A stretch of DNA of 64,000 nucleotides, from positions 1 through 64,000 of the forward strand of contig CAJXFH010000001.1 in NCBI GenBank assembly GCA_913052565.1. Reading direction: 5' to 3'. How positions within the stretch are numbered: position 1 is the stretch's first letter; the number at the start of each line of letters is the position of its first letter. Made by a program: the position numbers and the translations under genes. The stretch comes from TMED112 sp913052565. GTDB lineage: Bacteria; Pseudomonadota; Gammaproteobacteria; Magnimaribacterales; TMED112. The notes below the pieces were generated by a model, which did no database searches, was not told where the DNA came from, and saw nothing but the letters and a program-made list of their open reading frames with translations. This document shows, piece after piece, positions 43,459 to 52,537 of the stretch.

Positions 43459-46400
43459 TTATGAAAGTTGTAAAGGTTTATAATTCCAATTCTCTACTCC
43501 TTTTTCTAAAGATTCAACAATTGCAAAGCCTCCTGATATTGTTGTTGTGAGATAAATACTGTGCTCAAGCGCAGATCTTCTGATTGAAAATGAATCCTTG
43601 ATAGATTGTCTGCCTTCAGTGGTATTGATAATCATATCAATTTCTTTATTCAGGATAGCGTCAACAATATGAGGTCTACCATCGAGCACTTTGTTAATTA
43701 TCCTTACATTAAAACTTTGATCCTTCAAAGCCTCAGCTGTTCCTTTTGTCGCAACAATATTGAAGCCCAAATCATGTAATTTTCTGCATAAGTCTGGTAG
43801 ATATTTTTTATCATTATCTTTCACACTAACAAATACATTTCCAGAGGATGGAATAAGCTCACCTGCTCCTTTGATTGCTTTTCCAAATGCCTCACCAAAA
43901 CAATCTCCTCTTCCCATTACCTCACCAGTTGATTTCATCTCTGGGCCCAAGATTGGATCGACTTTTCTGAATTTATTAAATGGAAAGACCGGAGCTTTAA
44001 CAGCATAGTTGGTTGGCATAATTTCAGAATCAAGTCCCATTTCTTTCAATTTTTTTCCCATGATTACTTTTGAAGCTATTTTTGCCAGAGAATTACCGAT
44101 GCATTTTGACAGAAAAGGTATTGTTCTGGAGGCCCTGGGATTGACCTCGATCATATAGAATTTGTTATCTTTTATAGCTACTTGTGCATTCATTAAACCA
44201 ATAACGTTCAATTTTTTTGCAACAGCTTTAATCTCCTTTTTCAGAGCAAAAAGCTGTGTATCACCAACACTGTAAGGTGGGAATGAGCAAGAACTATCGC
44301 CAGAATGAATTCCAGCTTCTTCAATATGTTGAAGTACTCCGCCAATTAGTGCTTTTTCACCATCGCATACAACGTCAATATCAAGCTCAATAGCATCATC
44401 TAAAAACTTTTCGATTAATAACGGATTGTCTGCTGATATTTCTATCATATTCGTTAAATAATTTTTTAGATCATTATCAGTGTAAATTAACTCCATGGCT
44501 CTTCCACCAAGCACATATGATGGCCTAACAATGACTGGATAACTTAATTCTTCTACAGCTTTTTGTGCTTCTTCTGGTGTTTGAGCTATTCTGTTTTCAG
44601 GTTGCACAAAGTTAAATTCTGTAAGGAATGCTTTAAATTTTTCCCTGTTCTCTGCAATATCAATCGATGATGGTGGAGTACCTAAAATTTTTACACCGTT
44701 TTTTTCAAACTCTTCAGTAAGTTTTAATGGAGTTTGGCCTCCAAATTGAACGACAACACCTTCAGGATTTTCATGCCTTATTATCTCCAAAACATCTTCT
44801 GCAACTATTGGTTCGAAATATAACTTATCAGAAACGTCAAAATCAGTTGAGACTGTTTCGGGATTTGAATTGATCATTATTGTTTCAATATTTTCTTCTC
44901 TAAACGCCAGTGCTGCTTGTACACAGCAATAATCAAATTCAATACCTTGACCAATCCTGTTTGGACCGCTCCCTAAGACAACGATTTTCTTTTTATTTGA
45001 TATTTCTGATTCATTAAATTGTTCATAAGTTGAGTACAAATAGTTTGTTGTGCTGTCAAATTCTGCAGCACATGAATCTACTCTTTTAAAAACAGGATGT
45101 ATCTCTAATTCATAACGATGGTTTCTTACAGCCTCTTCTTTTACTCCGAGGAGATCAGCTATTCGAGCATCAGAAAAACCTTTCTTTTTCAAGGATAAAA
45201 GTAAATGATAGTTAAGATCTGATAATGTAAGTTTACTTATATGTGACTCATCTTCGACGATATCTTTTATCTGATGCAGAAACCATTTATCTACTTGGCA
45301 AGAATCAAAAATTTCTTGCATAGGCCAACCTCTTCTAAAAGCGTCAGCAATAAACCATAGCCTTCTTTCACCTGGTGTTGAAAGCTCAAGCTTTAATGCT
45401 CCATTTCCTTCATTATCTTTGAGAATACTAGATAAGCCATTTAAACCATTTTCCATTGAGCGTATAGCTTTTTGAAATGATTCTTGAAAATTTCTACCTA
45501 TAGCCATGACTTCGCCAACAGATTTCATTTGCGTTGTTAGTCTTGGGTCAGTTTCTGGAAATTTTTCAAAATTAAATCTTGGTATTTTAGTTACAACATA
45601 ATCAATTGTAGGCTCGAAAGATGCAGGAGTTTTGCCGTTTGTTATGTCATTCTTAAGCTCATCAAGTGTAAAGCCGACCGCCAGAAGAGCAGCAACTTTT
45701 GCTATTGGGAATCCTGTTGCTTTTGATGCAAGAGCAGAAGATCTACTTACCCTTGGATTCATCTCTATTACAACCAACCTGCCAGTTTCGGGATTTTGAG
45801 CAAATTGAACATTTGATCCGCCGGTCTCCACCCCTATTCTTCTTAAAATTTTGAAAGATGCATCTCTCATCTCTTGATATTCTTTATCTGTAAGTGTTTG
45901 TGCAGGAGCAACAGTAATAGAATCACCAGTATGAACTCCCATTGGATCAACATTTTCAATTGAGCAAACAATGATACAGTTGTCATTTTTGTCCCTTACT
46001 ACTTCCATCTCAAACTCTTTCCAACCAACCAAGGACTCATCAATTAACAATTCTTTAGTAGGCGAAAGCTTTAAGCCATTCATACATATTTCTTCGAATT
46101 CTTTGAGGTTATAAGCAATACCACCACCTGTGCCCCCCAGAGTAAACGATGGTCTTATAACACATGGAAGACCAATGTCCTTATAAATCTTCCAAGCATC
46201 TTCCATGGAATGAGCAAATCCTGACCTAGGAGTTTCTAGGCCAAGTTCTTTCATACAATTATCAAATTTTTCTCTATCCTCAGCATTGTCGATTGCTTCT
46301 CTATTAGCACCAATCATTTCAACAGAATGCTTTTCGAGTATTCCCCTTTTTGCAAGTTCAAGTGAAACATTTAGACCAGTTTGACCTCCCATTGTTGGTA

Positions 46401-46659
46401 GAATCGCATCAGGTTTTTCTTTCTCAATTATTTTTTCAAGAGTCTGCCAATCGACTGGTTCGACATAAGTTGCATCTGCAACTTCTGGATCCGTCATAAT
46501 TGTGGCTGGATTTGAATTAACTAATACAACCCTATAACCATTATCACGAAGAGCTTTACAAGCCTGAGTACCAGAGTAATCAAACTCACATGCTTGGCCA
46601 ATTATTATTGGTCCTGAGCCAACTATTAAAATAGTTTTTAAGTCATCTCTTCTAGGCAT
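43459..46659 (-). CDS. carB: Carbamoyl-phosphate synthase large subunit
   Basis: Makes carbamoyl phosphate for arginine and pyrimidine synthesis. The 1066 aa show two homologous ATP-grasp halves (ILIVGSGPIIIGQACEFDYS at the N-terminus and VVLGSGPNRIGQGIEFDYCC in the second half), the oligomerisation domain between them and a C-terminal MGS-like allosteric domain. It overlaps carA by 8 bp. Confidence 0.98.
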   Translation of the reverse strand: MPRRDDLKTILIVGSGPIIIGQACEFDYSGTQACKALRDNGYRVVLVNSNPATIMTDPEVADATYVEPVDWQTLEKIIEKEKPDAILPTMGGQTGLNVSLELAKRGILEKHSVEMIGANREAIDNAEDREKFDNCMKELGLETPRSGFAHSMEDAWKIYKDIGLPCVIRPSFTLGGTGGGIAYNLKEFEEICMNGLKLSPTKELLIDESLVGWKEFEMEVVRDKNDNCIIVCSIENVDPMGVHTGDSITVAPAQTLTDKEYQEMRDASFKILRRIGVETGGSNVQFAQNPETGRLVVIEMNPRVSRSSALASKATGFPIAKVAALLAVGFTLDELKNDITNGKTPASFEPTIDYVVTKIPRFNFEKFPETDPRLTTQMKSVGEVMAIGRNFQESFQKAIRSMENGLNGLSSILKDNEGNGALKLELSTPGERRLWFIADAFRRGWPMQEIFDSCQVDKWFLHQIKDIVEDESHISKLTLSDLNYHLLLSLKKKGFSDARIADLLGVKEEAVRNHRYELEIHPVFKRVDSCAAEFDSTTNYLYSTYEQFNESEISNKKKIVVLGSGPNRIGQGIEFDYCCVQAALAFREENIETIMINSNPETVSTDFDVSDKLYFEPIVAEDVLEIIRHENPEGVVVQFGGQTPLKLTEEFEKNGVKILGTPPSSIDIAENREKFKAFLTEFNFVQPENRIAQTPEEAQKAVEELSYPVIVRPSYVLGGRAMELIYTDNDLKNYLTNMIEISADNPLLIEKFLDDAIELDIDVVCDGEKALIGGVLQHIEEAGIHSGDSSCSFPPYSVGDTQLFALKKEIKAVAKKLNVIGLMNAQVAIKDNKFYMIEVNPRASRTIPFLSKCIGNSLAKIASKVIMGKKLKEMGLDSEIMPTNYAVKAPVFPFNKFRKVDPILGPEMKSTGEVMGRGDCFGEAFGKAIKGAGELIPSSGNVFVSVKDNDKKYLPDLCRKLHDLGFNIVATKGTAEALKDQSFNVRIINKVLDGRPHIVDAILNKEIDMIINTTEGRQSIKDSFSIRRSALEHSIYLTTTISGGFAIVESLEKGVENWNYKPLQLS

Positions 46660-47743
46660 TCATATCCTTAAAAAATCTCTCAAATAAAACTTCAAATTCC
46701 TTTGGTCCTGGACTTGCTTCAGGATGACACTGAATGGAATAAAATGGTTTGGCATTGTGCTCAATCCCTTGTATCGAACCATCAAATAGGGATCTATGTG
46801 TAATATTTAAATCATCTCTATCAGTAATTTCAGATACTGCGAAATTATGATTTTGAGATGTGATAAAAACAGTGTTTGTCTTAAGATCATGTACAGGGTG
46901 GTTAGCTCCATGGTGACCAAATGGCATTTTTTCAATATTTAAGCCATAAGCCAATGACATTATTTGATGGCCCAAACATATTCCAAAAATTGGCACGTCA
47001 AGACTCATCATCTTTTTTACTTCACTAACTGCACTTGAGAGAACTTGCGGATCACCAGGTCCATTTGAAAGAAATATTCCATCTGGTGCCATCATTTTGA
47101 TCTCTTTTGCAGTTATGGAAGGAGGAACCACTTGTATATCTCCGCCCATATTTTTCATAATTCTCAAAATATTTTCTTTCACTCCAAAATCCACGGCTAC
47201 AACTTTAAATTGCTTAGTGGTTTTTGGTTTACCGAATGAATAGGCTGTATTTACTGAAACGTTTTTAGTAAAGTCTTTACCATCCATACTACCGAATTTT
47301 TTAATTTCAAATTTTGCTTCCTCGTCAGTGATTAGTTCTGAAGGATATATGGCTCCAATTTTGCAACCATTGTCTCTAAGATGTTTTGTGAGGTGTCTTG
47401 TATCAATATCAGAGATACAAATTATTTTTTGTTCAATTAAAAAATCTTGCAAACTCATTTTTGATCTGTAATTACTTGGGAAGTCGCAGAAATTTTTGAC
47501 TATTAAACCTCGAGCAGAAATTTTCTTTGACTCATTATCTTCAAAGTTTATTCCTGTGTTTCCAATATGAGGATAGGTGAAAGTTATTATTTGACCGTCA
47601 TAAGATGGATCAGTGAGTATTTCTTGATAGCCTGTAATTGCAGTATTGAAAACTACTTCGCCAACACCAATTTTTTGAGAACCAAAACCAATGCCTTCGA
47701 ATGAAATTCCATTCTCAAGTAGGAGCTTTGCTGCAAACTTCAT
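46652..47743 (-). CDS. carA: Carbamoyl-phosphate synthase small subunit
   Basis: Glutaminase subunit. The 363 aa have an N-terminal CPSase_sm domain and a class-I GATase domain with nucleophile Cys in FGICLGHQIM, catalytic His in IQCHPEASPGP and the following Glu. It heads the carAB-greA-rlmE-ftsH-glmM-tpiA-secG run. No PyrH/ArgR-type operator is evident in the 64 bp upstream. Confidence 0.98.
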   Translation of the reverse strand: MKFAAKLLLENGISFEGIGFGSQKIGVGEVVFNTAITGYQEILTDPSYDGQIITFTYPHIGNTGINFEDNESKKISARGLIVKNFCDFPSNYRSKMSLQDFLIEQKIICISDIDTRHLTKHLRDNGCKIGAIYPSELITDEEAKFEIKKFGSMDGKDFTKNVSVNTAYSFGKPKTTKQFKVVAVDFGVKENILRIMKNMGGDIQVVPPSITAKEIKMMAPDGIFLSNGPGDPQVLSSAVSEVKKMMSLDVPIFGICLGHQIMSLAYGLNIEKMPFGHHGANHPVHDLKTNTVFITSQNHNFAVSEITDRDDLNITHRSLFDGSIQGIEHNAKPFYSIQCHPEASPGPKEFEVLFERFFKDMNA

Positions 47744-47757
47744 TTTCGCTTCCGAAT

Positions 47758-47799
47758 ACTATAAAGAAGTTAGAACATAATTTATAGATCATTTAGAAT
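47758..47799. promoter_or_regulatory. Divergent promoter region carA / map
   Basis: On the minus strand TATAGT (47758-47763) lies 14 nt before the carA start. On the plus strand TAGAAT (47794-47799) lies 8 nt before the map ATG, with TTAGAA 18 bp upstream. The map transcript would start at or within 1-2 nt of its ATG, and no Shine-Dalgarno precedes it, so map may be leaderless. Confidence 0.4.
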
Positions 47800-47807
47800 A
47801 TCACCCT

Positions 47808-48575
47808 ATGTCAATTTCAATTAAAACCAAAAAAGACATCGAAAATATGAAAATTGCAGGTGGAAAAGCTGCAAGTGTCTTAGATATGATTGAAGAATAT
47901 GTTGTACCAGGGGTAACGACAGCTCGCCTTGATGAAATTGCATTTGAGTACATTACTCAAGAATTGAAATGTATACCGGCAAACATTGGCTACGGTGGCT
48001 TTCCCAAAACATTATGTACATCGGTGAATAATGTTATTTGCCATGGAATACCAAGTGAAGATAAGGTTTTAAAGAATGGTGATATCGTCAATATAGATGT
48101 AACAGTTATTGACAACGAATGGCACGGCGATACTTCAAGAATGTATCATGTAGGAAAAGTTCCAGCTCATGCAGATAGATTAGTTCGAATCACAAAAGAT
48201 TGTTTGTTTGCTGGCATAGAGGAAGTTAAACCAGGAGCTTCACTAGGTGATATAGGTGCTGCTATACAAGAATTAGCTGAAAAAAATCATTACTCAGTCG
48301 TCCGTGACTACTGTGGTCATGGCATCGGCAAAACCTATCATGAAGAACCTCAGATAATGCACTATGGCAAAAGGGGTCAAGGCATAATCCTTAAAGAAGG
48401 TATGTGTTTCACTATTGAGCCTATGATTAATCTAGGAACCTATCAGACAAAAATCTTAAATGATGGATGGACCGTGGTCACCAAAGATGGAAAACTTTCA
48501 GCTCAATGGGAGCACAGTGTTGCAGTCACTAATAATGGCTATGAAATACTAACTTTAGGCCAAAGAGAGAAATAA
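47808..48575 (+). CDS. map: Methionine aminopeptidase type I
   Basis: Removes N-terminal Met from nascent proteins; two-metal enzyme. The 255 aa have metal ligands in NGDIVNIDVTVI and GDTSRMYHVG (two Asp), YCGHGIGKTYHEEP (His), FTIEPMI (Glu) and QWEHSVAV (Glu), plus substrate His in NNVICHGIP. Overlaps dapD by one base (TAATG). Confidence 0.98.
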   Translation: MSISIKTKKDIENMKIAGGKAASVLDMIEEYVVPGVTTARLDEIAFEYITQELKCIPANIGYGGFPKTLCTSVNNVICHGIPSEDKVLKNGDIVNIDVTVIDNEWHGDTSRMYHVGKVPAHADRLVRITKDCLFAGIEEVKPGASLGDIGAAIQELAEKNHYSVVRDYCGHGIGKTYHEEPQIMHYGKRGQGIILKEGMCFTIEPMINLGTYQTKILNDGWTVVTKDGKLSAQWEHSVAVTNNGYEILTLGQREK

Positions 48576-49528
48576 TGAAATTACCTATCGCAGCTTATGG
48601 AATTGCCCTTTATGACGAAATTGGTTTTTTGAGAGTTGATTATGCTTTTGATGGTGAACTTACATTAATCGAAACCGATAGTAAAACAAACGGCTGGGAA
48701 TACGACGAGGAATGGGAGCATTTTGACAAAGATAGATTGGAAGTAATCCAAGAAGGAAGCAGGAAGATTAAACCCGTAATAACACATTTAGTTGATGACC
48801 AACCTTTAGAAGATGTTCCAACTGCTTGGCTTAAACTTCAGCTTCTTTCAATGAGATATTTCAAACCAAATGAATTAAATCTTGAAAATATTTTTGAAGT
48901 TTTGCCTAATTTAATCTGGGGGCAAAATTTTATTGATAGAGCTCCCGCAGGATCAATGAAGAGCAAGCCATTTGAGTCTGGTTTCTCAGGTGCTAAATCA
49001 GTTGATAAGTTTCCACCTATGACTGATTACGTTGTCCCAAGTGGAGTAAGAATTGCAGACACAGCTAGAGTAAGACTGGGAGCTTACCTAGGCGAAGGAA
49101 CAACAGTAATGCATGAAGGTTTTGTAAATTACAATGCAGGAACTGAGGGACCAAATATGATTGAAGGAAGAATTTCTTCAGGTGTTTTCATAGGGAAAGA
49201 TACTGATTTGGGTGGAGGCTCATCAACGATGGGTACACTATCCGGTGGAAATGAAAAGATAATTTCTGTGGGTGAAAGATGCTTGCTAGGTGCAAATTCC
49301 GGCATTGGAATTTCGCTAGGAAATGATTGTACAGTTGAGGCTGGATTATATCTAACTGCAGGAACTAAAGTCACCTTAGTAGACAATGAAGAAAAGATTG
49401 TAAAAGCGCTAGAGCTCAGCGGAAAAGATGGTATCTTATACTATAGAGACTCATTAAGCGGAAAGGTATGCGCTAAAGTTAACAATACTCAATTCAAATT
49501 GAATAAAGCTCTGCACGAAAATAACTAA
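48575..49528 (+). CDS. dapD: Tetrahydrodipicolinate N-succinyltransferase
   Basis: Succinylates tetrahydrodipicolinate in the lysine/diaminopimelate pathway, using succinyl-CoA. The 317 aa have an N-terminal domain (about 1-140) and a left-handed beta-helix of hexapeptide repeats (about 150-290; VRIADTARVRLGAYLGEGT, FVNYNAGTEGPNMIEGRIS). This is the trimeric DapD type seen in Pseudomonas, longer than E. coli (274). It is followed directly by dapE, the later step. Confidence 0.95.
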   Translation: MKLPIAAYGIALYDEIGFLRVDYAFDGELTLIETDSKTNGWEYDEEWEHFDKDRLEVIQEGSRKIKPVITHLVDDQPLEDVPTAWLKLQLLSMRYFKPNELNLENIFEVLPNLIWGQNFIDRAPAGSMKSKPFESGFSGAKSVDKFPPMTDYVVPSGVRIADTARVRLGAYLGEGTTVMHEGFVNYNAGTEGPNMIEGRISSGVFIGKDTDLGGGSSTMGTLSGGNEKIISVGERCLLGANSGIGISLGNDCTVEAGLYLTAGTKVTLVDNEEKIVKALELSGKDGILYYRDSLSGKVCAKVNNTQFKLNKALHENN

Positions 49529-49529
49529 T

Positions 49530-50657
49530 TTGGAAATAAAATTTACTCAAGACTTAGTCAGAAAAAAATCAATAACTCCAGATGATGGCGGCTGTTTGAA
49601 TTACATTCAGGAGTTTCTAGCTTCGAAAAATTTTGAAAGTGAAATATTAACTTACGGACGTGTTAAAAATCTATGGAGCATCAATAGGAAAGCAGGACCT
49701 TTACTAATTTTTTTAGGTCATGTAGATGTAGTCCCCACTGGGCCTGAAGATAAATGGGAGCATGATCCTTTCTCAGGTCATGACGATGGTGAATTTATTC
49801 ATGGTAGAGGAACGGGTGATATGAAAGGAGGTATAGCTTGCTTTATGTCAGCACTAGCCAGAATTGATCCAAATGATCTTAATTTCTCTTTGGGTTTTAT
49901 TATTACATCAGACGAAGAAGGGCCCTCTCGTGATGGAACAGTAAAAGTAGTTGAAGAGCTAATTAGTAGAAAGGAAATAGTTGATTATTGTCTTATTGGC
50001 GAACCCTCAACACTTGAGAATGTTGGTGACAATATAAGGATAGGTAGGAGAGGATCAATTAACATCGAGCTGGAAGTCCAAGGCAAACAGGGGCATGCAG
50101 CCTACCCTGCTAGAGTAGATAATCCCATACATAAAGTTGTGCCATTTCTTGAAAGACTTTTGAAAGAGGAATGGGATAAAGGTAATGAGCACTTTCCACC
50201 AACATCACTGCAACTCACAAATATCACCGCTGGAGTAGGCGCTCACAACGTGACACCGAATAACCTCAACTTGAAATTCAATCTACGTTATTCACCTGAG
50301 ATAACTGCATCACAAATAGAAGAAAAAATTACTAACTTCCTTCATGAAGAAGGTGTCAAACATAAAATTTCATTTGAATCGAATGCATTGCCCTTCTATT
50401 CAAAGCCTGCCCTTTTGACAAAAGTTGTCCAAAAAAGCATTAATGATGTTCAAGGCTTTGATCCAACTATTTCATGTTCAGGTGGAACTTCTGATGGAAG
50501 ATATATATCAAAAACCGGTTGTGAGATTGTAGAGCTTGGGCCCAAATTTGAAACAATACATAAAATTGATGAAAAGATTGAGAAAGAAGAATTGGAACGA
50601 TTAACAGATATTTACCATCAAATCTTATTAAATCTTAATGAAGAGACAATTACTTAG
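49530..50657 (+). CDS. dapE: Succinyl-diaminopimelate desuccinylase
   Basis: Zinc enzyme releasing LL-diaminopimelate and succinate. The 375 aa begin at a TTG one base after the dapD stop (MEIKFTQDLVRKKSITPDDGG aligns with the E. coli N-terminus). Metal ligands are seen in FLGHVDVVPTGP, GRGTGDMKGG, TSDEEGPSRDGT and the C-terminal TIHKIDEKI; SCSGGTSDGR is the substrate loop. No nearby ATG fits. Confidence 0.95.
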   Translation: MEIKFTQDLVRKKSITPDDGGCLNYIQEFLASKNFESEILTYGRVKNLWSINRKAGPLLIFLGHVDVVPTGPEDKWEHDPFSGHDDGEFIHGRGTGDMKGGIACFMSALARIDPNDLNFSLGFIITSDEEGPSRDGTVKVVEELISRKEIVDYCLIGEPSTLENVGDNIRIGRRGSINIELEVQGKQGHAAYPARVDNPIHKVVPFLERLLKEEWDKGNEHFPPTSLQLTNITAGVGAHNVTPNNLNLKFNLRYSPEITASQIEEKITNFLHEEGVKHKISFESNALPFYSKPALLTKVVQKSINDVQGFDPTISCSGGTSDGRYISKTGCEIVELGPKFETIHKIDEKIEKEELERLTDIYHQILLNLNEETIT

Positions 50658-50688
50658 ACTTTTTGTATAGAATAGACAGTGTCGAAAT

Positions 50689-52290
50689 ATGAGAATGAGA
50701 AATTTATTAGCTTTAATGTCACTTTTTATCATTGCAGCATGTAGTGATAAAGAGGAGCCATTAGAAGAGCTTACTGTTGAGCTTACCGCAAGTTCTGAAA
50801 CAGTAAACTATGGTGAAACCTTTACACTTACATGGAGCTCCAATGCTAGCCAGTGCTATGCACAAGGTAGATGGTCTGGGGAGAAGCCTACCAGCGGTTC
50901 TGAAGAGATAGAAAACAAAAGAGGCGGTGACTCACCTTATGTTTTGGAATGTCGCAGAAATAATGAATTTAAAAACCAAGCTGTCACTGTCACCATAATA
51001 AAAACAGTTGCTGACTATTTCATATTTTCGCCGCCAGCTGATGAGCCAGATTTTGTCATAGAGTATGCTGCTGATGAGAAGGTAAATTTTTCTAGTGAAG
51101 CTAGAGGCGATTTTAACGATGATAACCTTCCCGATGTTGTATTTGGGGTCCAAGTAAGAAAAATTGCTGATAATTCACTCGTTCAATCAAGATTAATACA
51201 ATTTTTAGGAGCACCTTTACCGCTTCTAACTGAAGTTACAAACGACGACTGTGATGCTATTAGCAGCCTGACGCCAAAAGATTTAGATGGAGATGGATTT
51301 ACAGATTTAATAGCTACCACAACCGACTATGAAAGACAGAATTTAGGTGTATCAAAAGTTTGTTTCTTTAAAGGGGCTGAAACCGGTCTTGCGCTTGATA
51401 ATGAATTCGTAACTAATGATACCAATTTAGATCTTGCTAACGCAGATGTTCGAATAGCCGGCCTCATAGACCGAAATAACAACGCTGTTTTAGATATTTA
51501 CCTACTGACATCAACAAATGAATATTGGATAGAAATTGGGGCAGAAGATGGTCCAAAACTTGAAGAATTTCAATATGATGGGGCACTACTTGCTGACCAA
51601 ACTATTACCAATATAGCTGGTTTTGATTTTAATGTAGATTCAAATCCTGACGTCGTATTTGCAACTTATGACAGCGCTGATTTGGGCAGATTAATCTCTG
51701 TTCCAAAGTCTGGTGACGGCACAAACTGGGCTGAAGGCCAAGTATATGAAAATGTACCTACATTAAAAAATGTTACTTTTATTGAGTTTGATCAAGATGA
51801 ATTCTTAGATGTGTTTGTCATGGGTGATACTGCCCCAACAAATTTTATTGATCCAAGTGCAACTTCAACATTTAAAGTTTATGAAGCTGGTGAAGTTAAC
51901 ATTCTGGAGAATGAAACTGATATTGATTTCTCACTTAAATCTGTTGGCTCACTTAACCACGAAATAATTCAAGCTGATTATGATCAAGATTTCGACGGTG
52001 GTGATATTCTTGTTTCCTTTTTAGATTTTGGTGAAGTGACAGCAAAATTCTTAGTGGTAGAAAAGCAAGAAACTACTGATGAAGATGATGTTACAACTTA
52101 TCAATATGTTGCAAATACAGATGAGGAACTAAACTTGGAAAATGTTCCAGTAGGGCAAGCATTTACTGTTTTTATCGATTACAACAGAGATTTTGATATC
52201 GATGTTTTATTTATTGAAAAGGGCGAGCCAAATACTGAAACAGGCTTAACTCCGCTGAGGTTCTTTATTCAAGAAAACCAATCTAATTAA
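50689..52290 (+). CDS. Lipoprotein with Ig-like domain and VCBS/FG-GAP calcium-binding repeats
   Basis: I do not recognise a named homologue. The 533 aa have a lipoprotein signal with lipobox IAAC (Cys18), an Ig-like domain (about 28-105) whose LTWSSNASQCYAQGRWSG resembles domains of secreted gammaproteobacterial proteins, and then a propeller-like region with at least six Asp-rich Ca2+ loops (DFNDDNLPD, DLDGDGFTD, DRNNNAVLD, DFNVDSNPD, DYDQDFDGGD, DYNRDFDID). It is likely on the outer membrane, perhaps for adhesion or polymer binding. A second in-frame ATG at 50695 is possible. It ends in a TTAA shared with the convergent gene's stop. Confidence 0.8.
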   Translation: MRMRNLLALMSLFIIAACSDKEEPLEELTVELTASSETVNYGETFTLTWSSNASQCYAQGRWSGEKPTSGSEEIENKRGGDSPYVLECRRNNEFKNQAVTVTIIKTVADYFIFSPPADEPDFVIEYAADEKVNFSSEARGDFNDDNLPDVVFGVQVRKIADNSLVQSRLIQFLGAPLPLLTEVTNDDCDAISSLTPKDLDGDGFTDLIATTTDYERQNLGVSKVCFFKGAETGLALDNEFVTNDTNLDLANADVRIAGLIDRNNNAVLDIYLLTSTNEYWIEIGAEDGPKLEEFQYDGALLADQTITNIAGFDFNVDSNPDVVFATYDSADLGRLISVPKSGDGTNWAEGQVYENVPTLKNVTFIEFDQDEFLDVFVMGDTAPTNFIDPSATSTFKVYEAGEVNILENETDIDFSLKSVGSLNHEIIQADYDQDFDGGDILVSFLDFGEVTAKFLVVEKQETTDEDDVTTYQYVANTDEELNLENVPVGQAFTVFIDYNRDFDIDVLFIEKGEPNTETGLTPLRFFIQENQSN

Positions 52291-52475
52291 TTCTTAATAG
52301 ATACAAATAAAAATAGTACAGCTGCTATTAGCACAGGAGCGATAAGAACTATTTTCGTAAAGTTATTGTTAGCAATTCTCTTTTTAGAATCTGAATAATT
52401 ATTAAGAAAATGAAGAAAAATGATTAAGATGGAAAAGAAAACTAAAACTGAAAATTCACCAACTTCTTCTACCAT
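52287..52475 (-). CDS. Small two-helix membrane protein, unknown
   Basis: The 62 aa have two hydrophobic segments (about 8-25 and 42-60) joined by a polar, basic loop (SDSKKRIANNNFTK). No family is recognised. It starts 14 nt after the terminator of the peptide transporter gene, with TATACT 7 nt before the ATG as the only promoter hint. Its TAA shares the TTAA palindrome with the lipoprotein's stop. Could be spurious, but it fills the gap exactly. Confidence 0.45.
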   Translation of the reverse strand: MVEEVGEFSVLVFFSILIIFLHFLNNYSDSKKRIANNNFTKIVLIAPVLIAAVLFLFVSIKN

Positions 52476-52489
52476 ACAATAAAGTATAT

Positions 52490-52522
52490 AAAAAAAGGGC
52501 AGTAATCTCTCACTGCCCTTTT
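52490..52522 (-). terminator. Rho-independent terminator of the peptide transporter
   Basis: An 11 bp stem AAAAGGGCAGT/ACTGCCCTTTT (52493-52503 with 52512-52522), 8-nt loop, followed on the minus strand by a T-run (52490-52496). It lies 15 nt after the transporter stop at 52538. Confidence 0.9.
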
Positions 52523-52537
52523 CTTAGTAAATTAAGT

